The notes below the pieces were generated by a model. The model made no database searches, was not told the DNA's origin, and was given only the letters and a program-made list of their open reading frames with translations. This document shows, one piece after another, positions 29,255 to 38,353 of a stretch of DNA of 64,000 bases (its first letter is position 1; the number at the start of each line of letters is the position of its first letter). Position numbers and translations under genes: made by a program. Origin of the DNA: Sandaracinaceae bacterium (lineage in GTDB: Bacteria > Myxococcota_A > Polyangia > Polyangiales > Houyiibacteriaceae); contig JACKEJ010000008.1 in NCBI GenBank assembly GCA_020633055.1, positions 682,001 through 746,000 of the forward strand, in the 5' to 3' direction.

Positions 29255-29486
29255 GCCCGGGCGGGGCCAGCGGCCGAGGGGGTTGGGGGGACCGAGAAAG
29301 CAAACGAAGTGCAGCTTTCTCCGGGGGCCCCGCAGGGAGCGCCTGCGCGACCGGCCCCTCGGCCGCTGGCCCCGCTCGGGCGCCGGGTTGGGGGGACCGA
29401 GAAAGCAAACGAAGTGCAGCTTTCTCCGGGGGCCCCGCAGGGAGCGCCTGCGCGACCGGCCCCTCGGCCGCTGGTCCCGCTCGGGC
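29255..29486. repeat. Palindromic structured repeat element, locus 2, with tandemly duplicated core
   Basis: The left arm 29255-29281 pairs over 27 positions with 29355-29381 (one G-U), enclosing the same interior as the element at 22277-22403. The interior plus right arm is then repeated with a period of 105 bp, giving a second right arm at 29460-29486 that can also pair with the left arm (two G-U). Relative to locus 1 the arm differs at five positions, four fully compensated and one G-U. It ends 94 bp before rpsU, so it may lie in or beside the rpsU leader. Confidence 0.87.
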
Positions 29487-29580
29487 GCTGATCACGTTTT
29501 CCGGGTTTGCGCTCCCCGAGACCCTGTGGCATGGTCCGCGCCCTCCGCGTCGAGCGGGGTTCTGGAAGAAGAGGAAGTCA

Positions 29581-29802
29581 ATGTCCGCAAGTGAGGCGAT
29601 TCAGTGTAGGCCCGTCGAGGTCCAGGTGGGCGACAAGGGGCTCGAGCGCGCCGTCAAGCACCTCAAGCGCAAGATGGCGTCCGAGGGCATCCTGCGTGAG
29701 CTCAAGCGCCGCCGGCACTACATGAAGCCGTCCGTGAAGGCGCGTAAGAAGGCCGCCGAGGCCAGCCGCCGCCGCCGCAAGCGCGTCAAGATGGAGGGCT
29801 GA
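29581..29802 (+). CDS. rpsU: 30S ribosomal protein S21
   Basis: The 73-residue, highly basic protein has the S21 pattern: VEVQVGDKGLERAVKHLKRK, then GILRELKRRRHYMKPSVKAR and a basic tail KAAEASRRRRKRVKM. S21 joins the 30S platform near the anti-Shine-Dalgarno and assists initiation. An AGAGGA ribosome site lies about 5 bp before the ATG. The gene is downstream of the tandem palindromic element and upstream of a c-type cytochrome gene whose frame is open into the end of rpsU. Confidence 0.97.
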   Translation: MSASEAIQCRPVEVQVGDKGLERAVKHLKRKMASEGILRELKRRRHYMKPSVKARKKAAEASRRRRKRVKMEG

Positions 29803-29864
29803 TCCCCCTCCCGACCGCGGAACGGCCCAAGCACCGTCGCCTGCGCATTGCGCTCGCGGCGGTT

Positions 29865-30233
29865 TTGGCGTTTCTGGCGTACCACACGTACCGCAGCCGC
29901 TCCGGCGAGGATCTCTACCCCGTGGCCAGCGAGGGGCCGCCACGCGGCCGCACGCTCGAGCAGTGGGGCGCCTACCTCTACGACGCCCACGGCTGCGCCG
30001 CGTGCCACAGCATCGCCGGGGTGCGCGGCGTGGGCGGCTCGCTGGACCGCATCATGGGCCAGACCCGACACTTCACCGACGGGTCCGACGGAGTGGTCGA
30101 CACGGACTACCTCCGTGAGAGCATCATCACCCCCCAGCGTAAGGTCGTCATGGGCTTCTCGGGCTCCATGCCCCGCTACGACTTCCGCGACGACGAAGTC
30201 GACGCCCTCGTCGCGTACCTCGCCTCCATCTGA
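29865..30233 (+). CDS. Membrane-anchored or exported mono-heme c-type cytochrome
   Basis: One heme-binding CAACH lies in YLYDAHGCAACHSIAGVRG, with a likely Met axial ligand in GSMPRYDF and the C-terminal VDALVAYLASI typical of class I cytochromes. The N-terminus is hydrophobic. The TTG at 29865 would cut the membrane segment short; the frame is open upstream (reading KHRRLRIALAAVLAFLAYHTY) without ATG or GTG, so the real start may be CTG at 29841 or another rare codon. The cap at 29865 is therefore provisional. It resembles the small cytochromes of cytochrome oxidase assemblies, but no oxidase genes are adjacent. It lies between rpsU and the phosphofructokinase gene. Confidence 0.75.
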   Translation: MAFLAYHTYRSRSGEDLYPVASEGPPRGRTLEQWGAYLYDAHGCAACHSIAGVRGVGGSLDRIMGQTRHFTDGSDGVVDTDYLRESIITPQRKVVMGFSGSMPRYDFRDDEVDALVAYLASI

Positions 30234-30291
30234 CCCGCCCACAACGGGATGATGGTCGTCGAGATCTCTACGCGCTGGTAGGATCCGCGTC

Positions 30292-31647
<1,356 letters not shown>

Positions 31648-31788
31648 GGGCGGGCACCGCACGACGGGCACCGCGCCCGTCCTCGAACGCCGCGAAGAGC
31701 AAGGCGGACCGAGGTCGATTGCGCCCCAACGGGCCCTGATGCCGTACACGCCGAGGCTCACCGCGCCCGTTTGTGCCATGGTGCGGCC

Positions 31789-32439
31789 ATGCCCGAGGTC
31801 GACGAGCTCCGCACGCCCATGCAAGCCCGCGCGCACAAGACGCGCGCGTCTCTGGTGACCGCAGCACAGGCCGAGTTCGCAGAGCGGGGGTACGCGAGCA
31901 CCACCGCCAAGTCCATCGCCAAGCGGGCGGGGGTCTCGACCGGCAGCTTCTACCAGTACTTCACCGACAAGGACGGGGTGCTGCGCGAGCTGGCGAACGA
32001 GCGCGCCGCCGTGCTGCGCGACACCATCCTCCGTGAGATGCGCGCCGATCTCGGGCCCAGCACGGGCCTTGCCCCGGACATGACCCGTAGCGCCATCGTC
32101 GCGCGCCTGACGGGGGTGGTCGACGCCGTCGTGCGCCACCACCGCGAAGACACGCGCTTCCACGCCGTGGTGACGGAGCGCCGACTGGCGGACGCAGAGC
32201 TGGACGCGGCCGCCACCGCCGGCGAGCGCACGCTGGTCGAGCGCACCGCCGAGCTGCTGCAACGCTGGGGTCACTCGGGAGACTGCCTCGCGACGGCTTT
32301 CGTGCTTTTCGGCATGGTCGAGGGCTCCGTCCACGCGCACGTGCTGGGACATCCTATCATCAGCGATACGCGGTTCCGGGACACGCTGGTGGAGGCCGTC
32401 CTGCGACTGGCCCTGCCCGCCGCGCCGACGCGCGTCTGA
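31789..32439 (+). CDS. TetR/AcrR family transcriptional regulator
   Basis: The 216-residue protein has the TetR helix-turn-helix at about residues 12-60 (KTRASLVTAAQAEFAERGYA, then KSIAKRAGVSTGSFYQYFTDKD). The C-terminal ligand domain is variable and unassigned. The start MPEVDELRTP (31789) is chosen over a slightly longer reading from 31771. The gene lies between the phosphofructokinase and an unknown 520-residue protein, 97 bp before the latter. A local target is possible but no operator was identified. Confidence 0.92.
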   Translation: MPEVDELRTPMQARAHKTRASLVTAAQAEFAERGYASTTAKSIAKRAGVSTGSFYQYFTDKDGVLRELANERAAVLRDTILREMRADLGPSTGLAPDMTRSAIVARLTGVVDAVVRHHREDTRFHAVVTERRLADAELDAAATAGERTLVERTAELLQRWGHSGDCLATAFVLFGMVEGSVHAHVLGHPIISDTRFRDTLVEAVLRLALPAAPTRV

Positions 32440-32536
32440 CGGCCATGCGGCGCCCCGCGCAGCGCGGCAGCGTGCCGGCGTGACGGCGCCTGGACTCGCC
32501 GGGGTGATCGTCGCTACCCTGCGCCCCGTGGCCCGC

Positions 32537-34099
32537 ATGACCCACCGAGACGCCTACGCCAACCTCTTGCGCGACACGCGCGGCATGCGGCGCGACCACG
32601 CCGGAGCGCGCGAGCGGTGGTACGCCCAGCTGCCGTGGGAGCACAAAGAAGAGAGCCTGTTCGAGCTGGAGATGCTCCTCAAGGGCTTCGCCTGCTTCGG
32701 AAACGCGCGCAACCACCCCGGCCCGCCGCGGCGTGTGCCCGACGTGGCGCACGACTTCCGCGAAGAGCTGCGCATCATGCGTGACGCGCTGACGCAGGCC
32801 GGGGATCAAGTGCGGGACCTCCTCGGCGACAAGGAGCGCGCCTACGTGTTCTCGCGCTACCTCGAGACGGTGCTGCCCGAGGACCGGGAGCGCACGCAGC
32901 TGGTGCACGATCAGCTGTCGCAGGACACTCCGGAGGCCGCGCTGATGGTGCTGCGCAGCAGCTTCGGGGGCTACCTCGAGCTGGCCGAGGGCCTCCTGCG
33001 CCTCAACCGCATCCCCCACCGGCTGTACAACGCGCTGCAGAGCACGGTCACGCGCGAGGTGGGCCGCAACGCGTTCTTCAATCCGTTGGTGGCGCTGGAG
33101 TTCCGCCCGGAGTTCGACCGCATCCGCGCGCCCGAGGTGCTGGAGGCCCTGCACGCCATCGAGAGCGAGGCTACTCACCGCATGGTGTCGCTCACCATGC
33201 TCACGCTGTTCCGCGCCCTGCGCTACGTGGCGCTGGTCGAGCGCTACGCGGCGGAGCCGGCCACCGCCCGCCGCAGCTACCTCATCCTGGCCGTGCTGCG
33301 CAGCGACGTGCGCGCCCTCACGCGCTTCTTGTTCCGTCAGGCCGCGGGGATCATGGCCGACGGCCTCGAGCGCGAGCTGATGGAGGCGAGCGCCAGCGAC
33401 ATCCGCATGCGGAACGACGCGTGGGCGCGGCGCGCGGCGGCCCTGCTCTCGTTGCGGCGCACGCTCGAGACCATCGCCAACACGCTGCGCATCGAGGTGC
33501 GCAAGACCTACGAGCGAGAGCTGCCTTCTCCCTCCGAGGCCCCCGCAGACGAGCTGCTGGCGCCGTCGTTGATCCAGGCCTGCGCCTCGCTGCGCGCCAC
33601 GCTGCACCACGCCGTCCTCAACCTGTGCACCGAGCTCTCGCCCGGGCGCACGCTGCCCGAGCTGGGCTCCGACGAGGCCAGCCGCCGCGCCGCCAGCGTG
33701 CGACTGCGCCGCGACGTCTGGATGTTCAAGCAGGTGCTGCGCGCGTTCCTGGCCAAGGCCGACGCCTCGCGTCACGGAGGGCTGGACCACTGGAGCAGCG
33801 CCGCCAGCTTCGTGTACGTGCGCGAGTTCCTGAACCACTTCCGCGCCATCGGCTATCAGCTGGTGCGACGCAGCGACTACGAGCGCTTGGACCACTTCAT
33901 CGGCGCCATCGACTCCCTGCGCGACGCCGACCTGCTCGACGAGGGACAGATGCGCGCCGCCGTGGACGAGTGCCGCGCCTTCTTCGAGTACCTGGGCCGC
34001 CTGCTGGCGCAGATCAGCCGCCGCGAAGAGCTGCGCGACACGCCGTTCGACAAGCAGACCGCGGTGGACACGCTGCGCGTCTACCTGGGCGCGGCGTGA
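32537..34099 (+). CDS. Unknown helical protein, translationally coupled to ethanolamine permease
   Basis: The 520-residue product is rich in Arg, Leu, Ala and Glu and appears almost entirely alpha-helical, without signal peptide or membrane helices. Recurrent segments are ARERWYAQLPWEHKEESLFE, LETVLPEDRERTQLVHDQLS, LRRDVWMFKQVLRAFLAKAD and SSAASFVYVREFLNHFRAIG. No family is recognised. Coding is supported by long open frame, consistent codon use and the GTGA overlap (34096-34099) with the permease. The ATG at 32537 is taken; a GTG at 32528 is possible. A cytoplasmic regulatory or adaptor role for the permease is conjecture. Confidence 0.75.
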   Translation: MTHRDAYANLLRDTRGMRRDHAGARERWYAQLPWEHKEESLFELEMLLKGFACFGNARNHPGPPRRVPDVAHDFREELRIMRDALTQAGDQVRDLLGDKERAYVFSRYLETVLPEDRERTQLVHDQLSQDTPEAALMVLRSSFGGYLELAEGLLRLNRIPHRLYNALQSTVTREVGRNAFFNPLVALEFRPEFDRIRAPEVLEALHAIESEATHRMVSLTMLTLFRALRYVALVERYAAEPATARRSYLILAVLRSDVRALTRFLFRQAAGIMADGLERELMEASASDIRMRNDAWARRAAALLSLRRTLETIANTLRIEVRKTYERELPSPSEAPADELLAPSLIQACASLRATLHHAVLNLCTELSPGRTLPELGSDEASRRAASVRLRRDVWMFKQVLRAFLAKADASRHGGLDHWSSAASFVYVREFLNHFRAIGYQLVRRSDYERLDHFIGAIDSLRDADLLDEGQMRAAVDECRAFFEYLGRLLAQISRREELRDTPFDKQTAVDTLRVYLGAA

Positions 34100-35631
34100 C
34101 CGCAGGCCCGGAGGCGCCGCGCGAAGGCGGGCAGCATGAAGGCCAGCGACCCGGAGCTGCGCCGCCCGACGGCGTCCACCACGAGGGCGTGCACTACGAA
34201 GACGTCGAGGCCGGCTACTTCGAGGCCCGCCAGCTGAAGCGCTGGGCCGGCCCGTGGTCGCTCTGGGCGCTGGGTGTCGGCGCCGTCATCTCGGGCGACT
34301 TCTTTGGGTGGCAATTCGGCCTGACCCACGGGGGCTTCGGCGGGATGCTGCTCGCCACGGGTGTGATGAGCGTGATGTACGCCGGGCTGTGCTTCAGCAT
34401 CGCGGAGATGTCCGCGGCGCTGCCTCATGCGGGCGGCGCCTACTCGTTCGCGCGCTCGGCCATGGGCCCGTGGGGCGGCTACGTCACTGGCCTCGCCGAG
34501 AACATGGAGTACGTGCTCACCCCGGCGGTGATCGTGGTCGGCGTGGGCGGCTACCTGCAGGCCATCCTGGGCACGCCCGAGGCCTACCAGCCGCTGCTCT
34601 GGCTGGGCTGCTACGTGGTCTTCGTGGGGCTCAACATCGCGGGCGCGGCCGCATCGTTTCGCACCACGCTCGTCATCACGCTGATGGCGCTCGGCATCTT
34701 GCTGGTGTTCTGGATGGGTGCTGCGCCCCTCGCGCGCGTCGAGCACGCCCTCGACATCCCCCCCGACCCGGCCGCCGCGTCGGGGTCGACGTTCCTTCCC
34801 GCAGGCGCCCTCGGGGTGCTGCGCGCGCTGCCGTTCGCGATGTGGTTCTTCCTCGCCATCGAGGAGCTGCCCCTCGCCGCCGAAGAGGCGATCGACCCCG
34901 TGCGCGACATGCCGCGCGCGCTGGGTTCGGGTCTGCTGACGCTGGTGGTGGCGGCCTTCCTCACGCTCGGCCTGAACAGCGCCATCGCGCCTGGCGCTGC
35001 GGCGCTCGCACAGACCCAGGAGCCCTTGCTGGTGGGCCTCCGCACCATCTTCGGGGCGGGCGCCTCGAGCAGCGTGCTGGCGCTGGTCGCCGTGGTGGGC
35101 CTGATGGCCAGCTTCCACGGCATCGTGTTCGCCTACGGGCGGCAGATCTACTCGCTCTCGCGCGCGGGCTACTTCCCGCGCGCGCTGTCGCTCACGCACC
35201 CCACGCGCCAGACGCCGCACGTGGCGCTGGTGGTCGGCGCGGCGCTGGGCTTCGCGGTAGCCTGCGTGATCCGCGCGCTCGGCACGGGCAGCCCCGTGGG
35301 CGCGGTGCTGCTCAACATGGCGGTGTTCGGGGCCGTGCTCTCCTACGTGCTGCAGATGCTCTCCTATGTGCTGCTGCGCACCAAGCACCCGCAGCTCCCG
35401 CGCCCCTACCGCAGCCCGCTCGGCCTGGCGGGCGCCGTGGTGGCGCTGCTGGTCAGCCTGCTCACGCTGGTCGCGCTCTTCGTGAGCGACCCCGTCTACC
35501 GCAAGGTCGTGCTGGGCGCGGCGGTCTGGTACGCGGCGGGGCTGCTGTACTTCGCGCTGTTCGCGCGTCACCGCCTGGTGCTGGCCCCCGAGGAGCTCGC
35601 GGCCCGTCAGCGCGAGCGCGACACGCCCTGA
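34096..35631 (+). CDS. eat: Ethanolamine permease, APC family (Eat/TIGR00908-like)
   Basis: The 511-residue transporter has about 12 hydrophobic helices and the ethanolamine permease hallmarks in the first third: LWALGVGAVISGDFFGWQFG, GGFGGMLLATGVMSVMYAG, SIAEMSAALPHAGGAYSFAR and MGPWGGYVTGLAENMEYVLT. This strongly resembles the APC subgroup that imports ethanolamine with protons. The GTG start overlaps the stop of the unknown helical gene, giving a polar N-terminus of about 45 residues (ending YEDVEAGYFEARQLKR). No eutBC or aldehyde dehydrogenase follows, so the window does not show where the imported amine is used. It could instead carry another small amine. Confidence 0.85.
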   Translation: MTAGPEAPREGGQHEGQRPGAAPPDGVHHEGVHYEDVEAGYFEARQLKRWAGPWSLWALGVGAVISGDFFGWQFGLTHGGFGGMLLATGVMSVMYAGLCFSIAEMSAALPHAGGAYSFARSAMGPWGGYVTGLAENMEYVLTPAVIVVGVGGYLQAILGTPEAYQPLLWLGCYVVFVGLNIAGAAASFRTTLVITLMALGILLVFWMGAAPLARVEHALDIPPDPAAASGSTFLPAGALGVLRALPFAMWFFLAIEELPLAAEEAIDPVRDMPRALGSGLLTLVVAAFLTLGLNSAIAPGAAALAQTQEPLLVGLRTIFGAGASSSVLALVAVVGLMASFHGIVFAYGRQIYSLSRAGYFPRALSLTHPTRQTPHVALVVGAALGFAVACVIRALGTGSPVGAVLLNMAVFGAVLSYVLQMLSYVLLRTKHPQLPRPYRSPLGLAGAVVALLVSLLTLVALFVSDPVYRKVVLGAAVWYAAGLLYFALFARHRLVLAPEELAARQRERDTP

Positions 35632-35701
35632 ACGAGCGAAACGACGCCCGCGTACACCGCTAGTACGACGGACACGCGCCGCGCCCTGGTACGCTCGGCC
35701 G

Positions 35702-36085
35702 ATGACGTCGCTCGCCGAACAGCTGCTGCGGGACGCCCTGCGTGATGTGCTCGGCAATGCGGAATGCCAGCTCGACGTCACGCAGGGGCCGTACTTCGGC
35801 GACCCATGGAGCGGCGCGACGGCCGACACCAGCGTGAGCACGAAGGGCCTGCGGCATCCGCAGACCGGTCGGGCCCTCTCGGTCACGCTGGACTACACCG
35901 AGCACGACCTCTCGGGGCAGACCGACCGCTGGAGCGTGACCCTCGAGGGCTTCTCCGCCACCGAGGCTGGGCGCATGCGCGTGCTCCTGAGCCCGTTCGA
36001 GCGCGTCCGCAACCTCAACCCCAACCTGCGCTACAGGTGGACCATCGACGGCAAGCCGGGCGTCACCTCACGCACGGGGCGCTGA
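35702..36085 (+). CDS. Hypothetical protein
   Basis: A 127-residue frame starting MTSLAEQLLRDALRDVLG, with a compact beta-rich middle (LSVTLDYTEHDLSGQTDRWS and VTLEGFSATEAGRMRV). It has no signal peptide or membrane segment and no recognised family. It is short and isolated, but the reading frame, start and codon use look genuine. Confidence 0.55.
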   Translation: MTSLAEQLLRDALRDVLGNAECQLDVTQGPYFGDPWSGATADTSVSTKGLRHPQTGRALSVTLDYTEHDLSGQTDRWSVTLEGFSATEAGRMRVLLSPFERVRNLNPNLRYRWTIDGKPGVTSRTGR

Positions 36086-36154
36086 GCCGAGCGGGCGCAC
36101 GCGCCGTAGCCATGGCGCAACCCCGCGTCGACGAGCGCACCGCGCGCAGCCTCG

Positions 36155-37036
36155 TCAGGCCACCTTGCGCATCCACGCGATGCAGCCCTCGAGCGCTTGC
36201 TGCATGGCCTCGGGGCTGGCCTTGCCGCGTGGCCCGTGCCCAGGGAGCACCCACTCCCATGCATGCGCGCGCAGCGCCTCGGTGGACGTGATCTGCTGCC
36301 CCCAGTCGTACCAGCACGCGTTCTTGAAGCTGAACAGGCGCTTGCGCAGGATGTCCCACGCCAGGTGGTCGCCCGCGAACAGGTAGCGCCCCTTGTACAG
36401 CAGGCACATGGAGCCCTGCGTGTGGCCAGGCACGGGGATCATCAGCAGCTCGTCGTCGAGCGGCGTGGGCTCCGCGATCTCGATCAGGTTCTCCACGCTG
36501 CGCGTGTGCGGGCGCAGGTCGCGCTTGTGCAGGATGCGCGTGGCGCCGAAGGCCGCCGCGTAGCGATCGTGATCCGCCACGTCGTCGCGGTGCGTGAGGA
36601 ACATGGTCTGCACGCCACCCAGCGCCTGCACGCGCTCCACCAGTCCCTTGTTGAAGCGCGGCGAGTCGATCATCACGTTGCCGCGCTCGCGCACGATCAG
36701 GTAGCTGGCCGCGCCGAAGCTGTCGCGGCTGTGGAAGCCGAGGTGGTAGACGCCCGTGTCCTCGCTCGGGTCGATGGGCAGGGGGAAGCTCTCGATGGCC
36801 GGCTGCAGGTCGTGCTTCTCGAGCGTGCCGATGCTGCCCGTGGGGCACGCCACCACGGCGCGCAGGGCCGCCGCCAGCTGTTCTCCCTGCGGTTGCTCGC
36901 GCACGTAGCTCTGGTCGTTCTTGCCGTCGAAGGTGCCGAACGCCACCCAGCGGCAGGTGCCGCAGTCGATGCAGCCGCTGTCCACGAAGAAGTCGCCGGG
37001 CACGTTGGTGGGCAGGCGTTTGTGCTTCGAGGCCAT
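36155..37036 (-). CDS. Ferredoxin-like and MBL-fold fusion protein
   Basis: The 293-residue protein has an N-terminal 4Fe-4S-type cysteine cluster (DSGCIDCGTCRWVAFGTF, then ACPTGSIGTL near residue 64). An MBL-fold domain follows: YHLGFHSRDSFGAASYLIV, FLTHRDDVADHDRY in the place of HxHxDH, VPGHTQGSMCLLY and LFAGDHLAW. Only one His is retained at the start of the first metal motif (THRDD), so the metal site is variant. Such fusions exist in bacteria and plants but their reaction is not settled. Electron transfer coupled to hydrolysis or persulfide chemistry is inference. The gene follows the PBP-like lipoprotein gene by 10 bp on the same strand. Confidence 0.82.
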   Translation of the reverse strand: MASKHKRLPTNVPGDFFVDSGCIDCGTCRWVAFGTFDGKNDQSYVREQPQGEQLAAALRAVVACPTGSIGTLEKHDLQPAIESFPLPIDPSEDTGVYHLGFHSRDSFGAASYLIVRERGNVMIDSPRFNKGLVERVQALGGVQTMFLTHRDDVADHDRYAAAFGATRILHKRDLRPHTRSVENLIEIAEPTPLDDELLMIPVPGHTQGSMCLLYKGRYLFAGDHLAWDILRKRLFSFKNACWYDWGQQITSTEALRAHAWEWVLPGHGPRGKASPEAMQQALEGCIAWMRKVA

Positions 37037-37046
37037 GGGCCCATCA

Positions 37047-38246
37047 TCACTGGGGGATCGCAGGAGACGCAAGCGGCGCGAGCGCGAGCAGCTGCGGCGC
37101 GAGGCGCGCGAAGTGGGGCGTCGCTGCGTGTCCTCGGTCCCAGCGCGGCGCGTCAGTCTCCATCCCGACGAGCACGACCAGGCGTGGCGCCTCCATCGGG
37201 AGCATGCCGACGAAGCTGCAATAGAAGGGTGGTTGGACACCGCCCCGCGCGCGGCCGTTGATGGGCCACTCCGAAAGCCAGGTGCCGCCGGTCTTGCCGC
37301 CGACCCGCATCCCTGCCACGCGTGCCGCGCGACCCGTCCCCGCCTCGGACGTGACGGCCTCCAGCATCGACCGCACCGCGTGTGCCGTCTCGACACGCAT
37401 GAGCTGCCGCCCATCCGCAAGTCGCCCGTCGTTGGCGAGGATCGCGTACGCGCGCGCCATCGCCACAGGGTCCATGCGCTGTGGGACGCCCGTGGCCTCG
37501 TCGAAGGTCCGCTCCGAGGGCCACGGAGCACGAAACGCGCTCGGGTCCAACACACCAAGACGCACCAACCACTCCCCGAGACGCCCACCGTCGAGGTATC
37601 GGACGGCGAGCAACGCCGGCGCCAAGGTCGACGAGCCCTGGGTCATCACCGCCATCGTGACATCGCCGAAGCGCGCGGAGTCGCGATAGACGGTGTCGCC
37701 CATGATCACCTCCCCATCGCCCCCCGGGTACACCGCCAGCGGGTCCGCCCCCGCCTCGATCACCCCGGCCAGCACCAATGGGCGCAACGTGCCGCTCGGC
37801 GGGTACCGACGGAGCGAGGCCCCACCGTAGTCGCCCAGCGCCAAGAGCGCGCCCGTGGGGACGTCAACCACCGCGATCACGACCGCGAGCGGCGCCTGAA
37901 GGCGGACGATCTCCTGCACCTCCGCGTCGACCAGCGCGCGCATGCGGTCGGCGTTGGGGTTCGCGGCGGGCAACGGTGGGGGCGGGGGCGACGGGACGCC
38001 GATGCGCGCCGCCACCGCAGTTTCGCCCGCTGCCGCATGCTGCGTAGCGCCGGCGCCTGGCTCTCGCACGCGCGCGCCCGCGTCCTCGGCGCGTGCCGCC
38101 GGGGCCCCAGGAGGAAGGGAACGCTCACACGCCGCGAGCGAGCCCACGAACGAGCACAGGACGAAGAGCCAAGCGGCGCACGAGCGACTGGCCCATGGTC
38201 GCAGCCGCACTCTCCATGGCACTCCTCTCCTGCTCGGCGCGGGCAT
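37047..38246 (-). CDS. Lipoprotein with degenerate penicillin-binding transpeptidase domain
   Basis: The 399-residue product has a lipoprotein signal (lipobox ending Cys 40 in GSLAAC) and a Pro/Ala-rich linker, then a transpeptidase-like domain. The FtsI-type motif PGSTxKP appears as PSGTLRP (150-156): the nucleophilic Ser position is Gly and the Lys is Arg. SxN appears as SST (205-207). The KTG motif is kept (GGKTGGT around 318-322). It is therefore most likely catalytically dead and may bind peptidoglycan or act as a sensor. Other parts (DGRLADGRQLMR, YPGGDGEVIMGD) match FtsI/PBP2 topology. The start at 38246 fits the signal peptide; longer upstream readings are possible. Confidence 0.72.
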   Translation of the reverse strand: MPAPSRRGVPWRVRLRPWASRSCAAWLFVLCSFVGSLAACERSLPPGAPAARAEDAGARVREPGAGATQHAAAGETAVAARIGVPSPPPPPLPAANPNADRMRALVDAEVQEIVRLQAPLAVVIAVVDVPTGALLALGDYGGASLRRYPPSGTLRPLVLAGVIEAGADPLAVYPGGDGEVIMGDTVYRDSARFGDVTMAVMTQGSSTLAPALLAVRYLDGGRLGEWLVRLGVLDPSAFRAPWPSERTFDEATGVPQRMDPVAMARAYAILANDGRLADGRQLMRVETAHAVRSMLEAVTSEAGTGRAARVAGMRVGGKTGGTWLSEWPINGRARGGVQPPFYCSFVGMLPMEAPRLVVLVGMETDAPRWDRGHAATPHFARLAPQLLALAPLASPAIPQ

Positions 38247-38353
38247 GGCGACAGCATGCGGCGACACGCGCGGCAACGACAACCCTTGCGGCGACGGCAT
38301 CACAGACGGCCCTACCGCCAGCCCATCCGACGGCGGCCTGCTATGCACGTCGC

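Noticed and set aside
33421..34095. Long plus-strand frame joined to the ethanolamine permease.
   Set aside because: It is out of frame with the genuine upstream gene, Arg-rich, and lacks motifs; the permease has its own GTG start at 34096.
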